64,000 nucleotides of DNA. Origin: Ptiloglossa arizonensis. Taxonomy: Eukaryota; Arthropoda; Insecta; Hymenoptera; Colletidae. Under the pieces are notes generated by a model. That model saw nothing but the letters and a program-made list of their open reading frames with translations. It made no database searches and was not told the DNA's origin. The translations under genes and the position numbers were made by a program. Location: the NCBI RefSeq assembly GCF_051014685.1, contig NW_027478789.1, forward strand, positions 434,001 through 498,000, in the 5' to 3' direction. Below are positions 59,921-64,000 of the stretch, piece by piece; position 1 is the stretch's first letter; the number at the start of each line of letters is the position of its first letter.

Positions 59921-61244
59921 GCGGATTGGTCAATCCGTTCGCGAGATATGGCAGTTTGGAGGTAAGAAACGCTTGAGAAACTCAAAATTTTCGCAGTTCT
60001 GATGCTCGAAACGAATAACTAGAACGGCCTAGGGGAAAAGTGCGCATACCGTTGTAATCGGGCGAGTTTCTGCTTTCACATGCAACAAAAATTTTGCGGA
60101 TTGGTCAATCCGTTCGCGAGATGTGGCAGTTTGGAATTAAGAAACGCTTGAGAAACTCAAAATTTTCGCAGTTCTGATGCTCGACACGAATAACTAGAAC
60201 AGCCTAGAGGCAAAGTGCGCATACCGTTGTAATCGGGCGAGTTTCTACTTTCAGATGCAACAGAAATTTTGCGGATTGGTGGATCCGTTCGCGAGATGTG
60301 GCAGTTTGGATGTAAGAAACGCTTGAGAAACTCAAAATTTTCGCAGTTCTGATGCTCGAAACGAATAACTAGAACCGCCTAGGGGAAAAGGGCGCATACC
60401 GTTGTAATCGGGCGAGTTTCTACTTTCAAATGCAACAGAAATTTTGCGGATTTGTCAGTCCGTTCGCGAGATATGGCAGTTTGGAGGTAAGAAACTCTTG
60501 AGAAACTCAAAATTTTCGCAGTTCTGATGCTGGAAACGAATAACTGGAACGACCTAGGGGAAAACTACACATACCGTTGTAATCGGGCGAGTTTCTACTT
60601 TCAGATGCAACAGAAACTTTGAGGATTGGTCAATCCGTTCGCGAGATATGGCAGTTTGGAGGTAAGAAACGCTTGAGAAACTCAAAATTTTCGCAGTTCT
60701 GATGCTCGAAACGAATAACTAGAACGGCCTAGGGGAAAAGTGCGCATACCGTTGTAATCGGGCGAGTTTCTGCTTTCACATGCAACAAAAATTTTGCGGA
60801 TTGGTCAATCCGTTCGCGAGATGTGGCAGTTTGGAATTAAGAAACGCTTGAGAAACTCAAAATTTTCGCAGTTCTGATGCTCGACACGAATAACTAGAAC
60901 AGCCTAGAGGCAAAGTGCGCATACCGTTGTAATCGGGCGAGTTTCTACTTTCAGATGCAACAGAAATTTTGCGGATTGGTGGATCCGTTCGCGAGATGTG
61001 GCAGTTTGGATGTAAGAAACGCTTGAGAAACTCAAAATTTTCGCAGTTCTGATGCTCGAAACGAATAACTAGAACCGCCTAGGGGAAAAGGGCGCATACC
61101 GTTGTAATCGGGCGAGTTTCTACTTTCAAATGCAACAGAAATTTTGCGGATTTGTCAGTCCGTTCGCGAGATATGGCAGTTTGGAGGTAAGAAACGCTTG
61201 AGAAACTCAAAATTTTCGCAGTTCTGATGCTGGAAACGAATAAC
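59921..61244 (+). repeat. 4-mer higher-order repeat, two tandem copies (700 bp)
   Basis: Units from about 59923 to 60544 recur at 60623-61244 with offset 700 bp. Shared markers are GCTTTCACATGC, GAACAGCCTAGAGG, GGTGGATCC, GATTTGTCAGTCC and ATGCTGGAAACG. The differences seen are AAACTCTTGAG against AAACGCTTGAG, and AACTGGAACG against AACCGGAACG. The second of the two is also part of the 60525-62459 copy. Confidence 0.86.
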
Positions 61245-62459
61245 CGGAACGACCTAGGGGAAAACTACACATACCGTTGTAATCGGGCGAGTTTCTACTT
61301 TCAGATGCAACAGAAATTTTGCGGATGGATCAATCCGTTCGCGAGATATGGCAGTTTGGAGATAAGAAACGCTTGAGAAACTCAAAATTTTCGCAGTTCT
61401 GATGCTCGAAACGAATAACTAAAACCGCCTAGGGGAAAAGTGCGCATACCGTTGTAATCGGGCGAGTTTCTACTTTCAAATGCAACAGAAATTTTGCGGA
61501 TTGGTCAATCCGTTCGCGAGATATGGCAGTTTGGATGTAAGAAACGCTTGAGAAACTCAAAATTTTCGCAGTTCTGATGCTCGAAACGAATAACTGGAAC
61601 GGCCTAGGGGAAAACTACACCTACCGTTGTAATCGGGCGAGTTTCTACTTTCAGATGCAACAGAAACTTTGCGGATTGGTCAATCCGTTCGCGAGATATG
61701 GCAGTTTGGACGTAAGAAACGCTTGAGAAACTCAAAATTTTCGCAGTTCTGATGCTCGAAACGAATAACTAGAACCGCCTAGGGGAAAAGTGCGCATACC
61801 GTTGTAATCGGGCGAGTTTCTACTTTCAAATGCAACAGAAATTTTGCGGATTGGTCAATCCGTTCGCGAGATATGGCAGTTTGGATGTAAGAAACGCTTG
61901 AGAAACTCAAAATTTTCGCAGTTCTGATGCTCGAAACGAATAACTGGAACGGCCTAGGGGAAAACTACACATACCGTTGTAATCGGGCGAGCTTCTACTT
62001 TCAGATGCAACAGAAATTTTGCGGATTGGTCAATCCGTTCGCGAGATATGGCAGTTTGGAGGTAAGAAACGCTTGAGAAACTCAAAATTTTCGCAGTTCT
62101 GATGCTCGAAACGAATAACTAGAACCGCCTAGGGGAAAAGTGCGCATACCGTTGTAATCGGGCGAGTTTCTACTTTCAGATGCAACAGAAATTTTGCGGA
62201 TGGATCAATCCGTTCGCGAGATATGGCAGTTTGGAGATAAGAAACGCTTGAGAAACTCAAAATTTTCGCAGTTCTGATGCTCGAAACGAATAACTAGAAC
62301 CGCCTAGGGGAAAAGTGCGCATACCGTTGTAATCGGGCGAGTTTCTACTTTCAAATGCAACAGAAATTTTGCGGATTGGTCAATCCGTTCGCGAGATATG
62401 GCAATTTGGATGTAAGAAACGCTTGAGAAACTCAAAATTTTCGCAGTTCTGATGCTCGA
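61245..62459 (+). repeat. Remainder of the 11-monomer segment, second copy
   Basis: Continues the 4551-bp-offset match with 56694-57908, unit by unit, through GGACGTAAG, GCGAGCTTC, GCGGATGGATC and GCAATTTGG. I noticed no private difference in this part when comparing marker variants. Confidence 0.83.
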
Positions 62460-63875
62460 AACGAATAACTGGAACGGCCTAGGGGAAAACAACACGTACC
62501 GTTGTAATCGGGCGAGTTTCTACTTTCAGATGCAATAGAAATTTTGCGGATTGGTCAATCCGTTCGCGAGATATGGCAGTTTGAAGGTAAGAAACGCTTG
62601 AGAAACTCAAAATTTTCGCAGTTCTGATGCTCGAAACGAATAACTAGAACCGCCTAGGGGAAAAGTGCGCATACCGTTGTAATCGGGCGAGTTTCTACTT
62701 TCAAATGCAACAGAAATTTTGCGGATTGGTCAATCCGTTCGCGAGATATGGCAGTTTGGAGGTAAGAAACGCTTGAGAAACTCAAAATTTTCGCAGTTCT
62801 GATGCTCGACACGAATAACTAGAACGGCCTAGGGGAAAACTACACATACCGTTGTAATCGGGCGAGTTTCTACTTTCAGATGCAACAGAAATTTTGCGGA
62901 TTGATCAATCCGTTCGCGAGATATGGCAGTTTGGATATAAGGAACGCTTGAGAAACTCAAAATTTTCGCAGTTCTGATGCTCGAAACGAATGACTAGAAC
63001 GGCCTAGGGGAGAAGTACGTATACCGTTGTAATCGGGCGAGTTTCTACTTTCAGATGCAACAGAAATTTTGCGGATTGATCAATCCGTTCGCGAGATATG
63101 GCAGTTTGGATATAAGGAACGCTTTAGAAACTCAAAATTTTCGCAGTTGTGATGCTCGAAACGAATAACTGGAACGGTCTAGGGGAAAACTACACATACC
63201 GGTGTAATCGGGCGAGTTTCTACTTTCAGATGCAACAGAAATTTTGCAGATTGGTCAATCCGTTCGCGAGATATGGCAGTTTGGAGGTAAGAAACGCTTG
63301 AGAAACTCAAAATTTTCGCAGTTCTGATGCTCGTCACGAATAACTAGAACGGCCTAGAGGCAAAGAGCGCATACCGTTGTAATCGGGCGAGTTTCTACTT
63401 TCAGATGCAACAGAAATTTTGCGGATTGGTCGATCCGTTCGCGAGATGTGACAGTTTGGATGTAAGAAACGCTTGAGAAACTCAAAACTTTCGCAGTTCT
63501 GATGCTCGAAACGAATAACTGGAACGGCCTAGGGGAAAACTACACATACCGTTGTAATCGGGCGAGTTTCTACTTTCAGATGCAACAGAAATTTTGCGGA
63601 TTGGTCGATCCGTTCGCGAGATGTGGCAGTTTGGAATTAAGAAACGCTTGAGAAACTCAAAAGTTTCGCAGTTCTGATGCTCGAAACGAATAACTAGAAC
63701 GGCCTAGGGGAGAACTACACATACCGTTGTAATCGGGCGAGTTTCTACTTTCAGATGCAACAGAGATTTTGCGGATTGGTCAATCCGTTCGCGAGATATG
63801 GCAGTTTGGAGGTAAGAAACGCTTGAGAAACTCAAAATTTTCGCAGTTCTGATGCTCGACACGAATAAATAGAAC
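62460..63875 (+). repeat. Mixed satellite monomers near the right edge
   Basis: Eight units in normal register. GATATAAGGAACGC near 62935 and 63110, CTCGTCACG with CCTAGAGGCAAAGAGCG near 63330-63370, and AAAAGTTTCGC near 63660 link this stretch to 40.8-41.5 and 46.8-47.4 kb. The order is not preserved exactly. Private changes include AACAACACGTACC near 62489 and ATACCGGTGTAATC near 63196. Confidence 0.77.
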
Positions 63876-64000
63876 GGCCTAGGGGAAAACTACACATACC
63901 GTTGTAATCGGGCGAGTTTCTACTTTCAGATGCAACACAAATTTTGCGGAATGGTCAATCTGTTCGCGAGATATGGCAGTTTGGAGATAAGAAACGCTTG
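63876..64000 (+). repeat. Partial satellite monomer cut by the window edge
   Basis: The first 125 bp of a unit of the ACTACACATACC class, ending at AACGCTTG. It belongs to the CGAATAAATAG neighbourhood seen at 53.7 and 57.9 kb (TGCAACACAAATT and GCGGAATGG). The array evidently continues beyond the window. Confidence 0.95.

Larger units (their letters stand above)
1..64000 (+). repeat. 175-bp head-to-tail satellite DNA array filling the window
   Basis: Every line of the window is a copy of one unit that begins with GGCCTAGGGG or its variant CGCCTAGGGG and recurs every 175 bp (starts at 1, 176, 350 and so on, last at 63876). All copies point the same way and no unrelated insert was seen. Most pairs of units differ at only a few to about fifteen positions, and the unit holds about 44% G+C. 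Nine units lack one base (near 340, 1214, 1831, 1931, 3316, 10425, 16978, 17503 and 23450) and nine carry one extra base. The extra base lies in a GCCTGATTGG variant near 25264, 26665, 33316, 36117, 37693, 39619, 45570, 55546 and 59222. The array probably belongs to constitutive heterochromatin, perhaps a centromere; this is inferred from unit length and organisation only. Confidence 0.98.

Noticed and set aside
1..64000. CRISPR array
   Set aside because: The repeats are contiguous 175-bp units with no unique spacers, far longer than CRISPR repeats, and the variable parts are point variants of the same sequence.
1..64000. Bacterial or phage origin with iteron-like repeats
   Set aside because: No coding sequence exists in 64 kb, which is incompatible with a bacterial or phage genome region. 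Iterons are much shorter and fewer.
1..64000. rDNA spacer or tandem gene family
   Set aside because: No rRNA, tRNA, histone or snRNA segment appears between repeats, and the unit is only 175 bp.
1..64000. Telomeric repeats or inverted array segments
   Set aside because: No short telomere-type runs were seen, and every unit reads in the same direction, so there is no turn-around point within the window.

Overview
The window is one uninterrupted tandem satellite array. A monomer of about 175 bp (roughly 44% GC) repeats head to tail, always in the same orientation, from the first base to the last. Counting from a unit boundary at position 1, the last unit starts at 63876. That gives 365 complete monomers plus a 125-bp partial one. 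I found nine single-base deletions and nine single-base insertions, which cancel, so 365 x 175 accounts exactly for positions 1-63875. I see no protein-coding gene, tRNA, rRNA, transposon, CRISPR array or unique sequence. The open frames of 63-95 codons are frames running through satellite units.

The array suggests heterochromatin of a eukaryotic chromosome, possibly centromeric or pericentromeric, because monomers of 150-180 bp in megabase-type arrays are typical there. I do not recognise the monomer and cannot name the species. CpG is not depleted (about 12 per monomer, against about 8 expected from base composition). This argues against a heavily CpG-methylated germline and is compatible with many invertebrates, but it is weak evidence.

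Above the monomer level there is a patchwork of higher-order repeats, each a run of distinguishable monomers copied as a block. Region by region: 1-1748 is a 5-mer in two copies. 875-5070 is a 12-mer in two copies. 5071-8000 is less regular. 8.0-24.7 kb is a mosaic of overlapping copies offset by 9, 34, 36, 37, 38 and 45 monomers. 24.7-27.2 kb holds an 8-mer pair. 27.6-30.1 kb is a 6-mer in about 2.4 copies. 30.2-32.0 kb has 3- and 7-monomer periodicity. 32.2-38.1 kb has 16-mer and 9-mer offsets. 39.0-50.9 kb is a nearly perfect tandem duplication of a 34-monomer, 5951-bp block. 50.2-52.3 kb is a 6-mer pair. 52.3-62.5 kb is a second mosaic (offsets of 21, 24, 26 and 4 monomers). The last 1.5 kb is mixed. 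Diagnostic variants divide the array into a left domain (about 6.5-22 kb) and a right domain (about 25.6-59 kb), as expected from local amplification by unequal exchange or gene conversion.

Within the monomer four things stand out: a 16-bp dyad (a perfect palindrome in one variant class), a weak resemblance to the CENP-B box, an exon-like module of 57 bp between splice-site-like sequences, and two A/T tracts about 70 bp apart. None is shown to be functional. I found no new gene system here; the interest lies in how the array is organised and how recently parts of it were duplicated.
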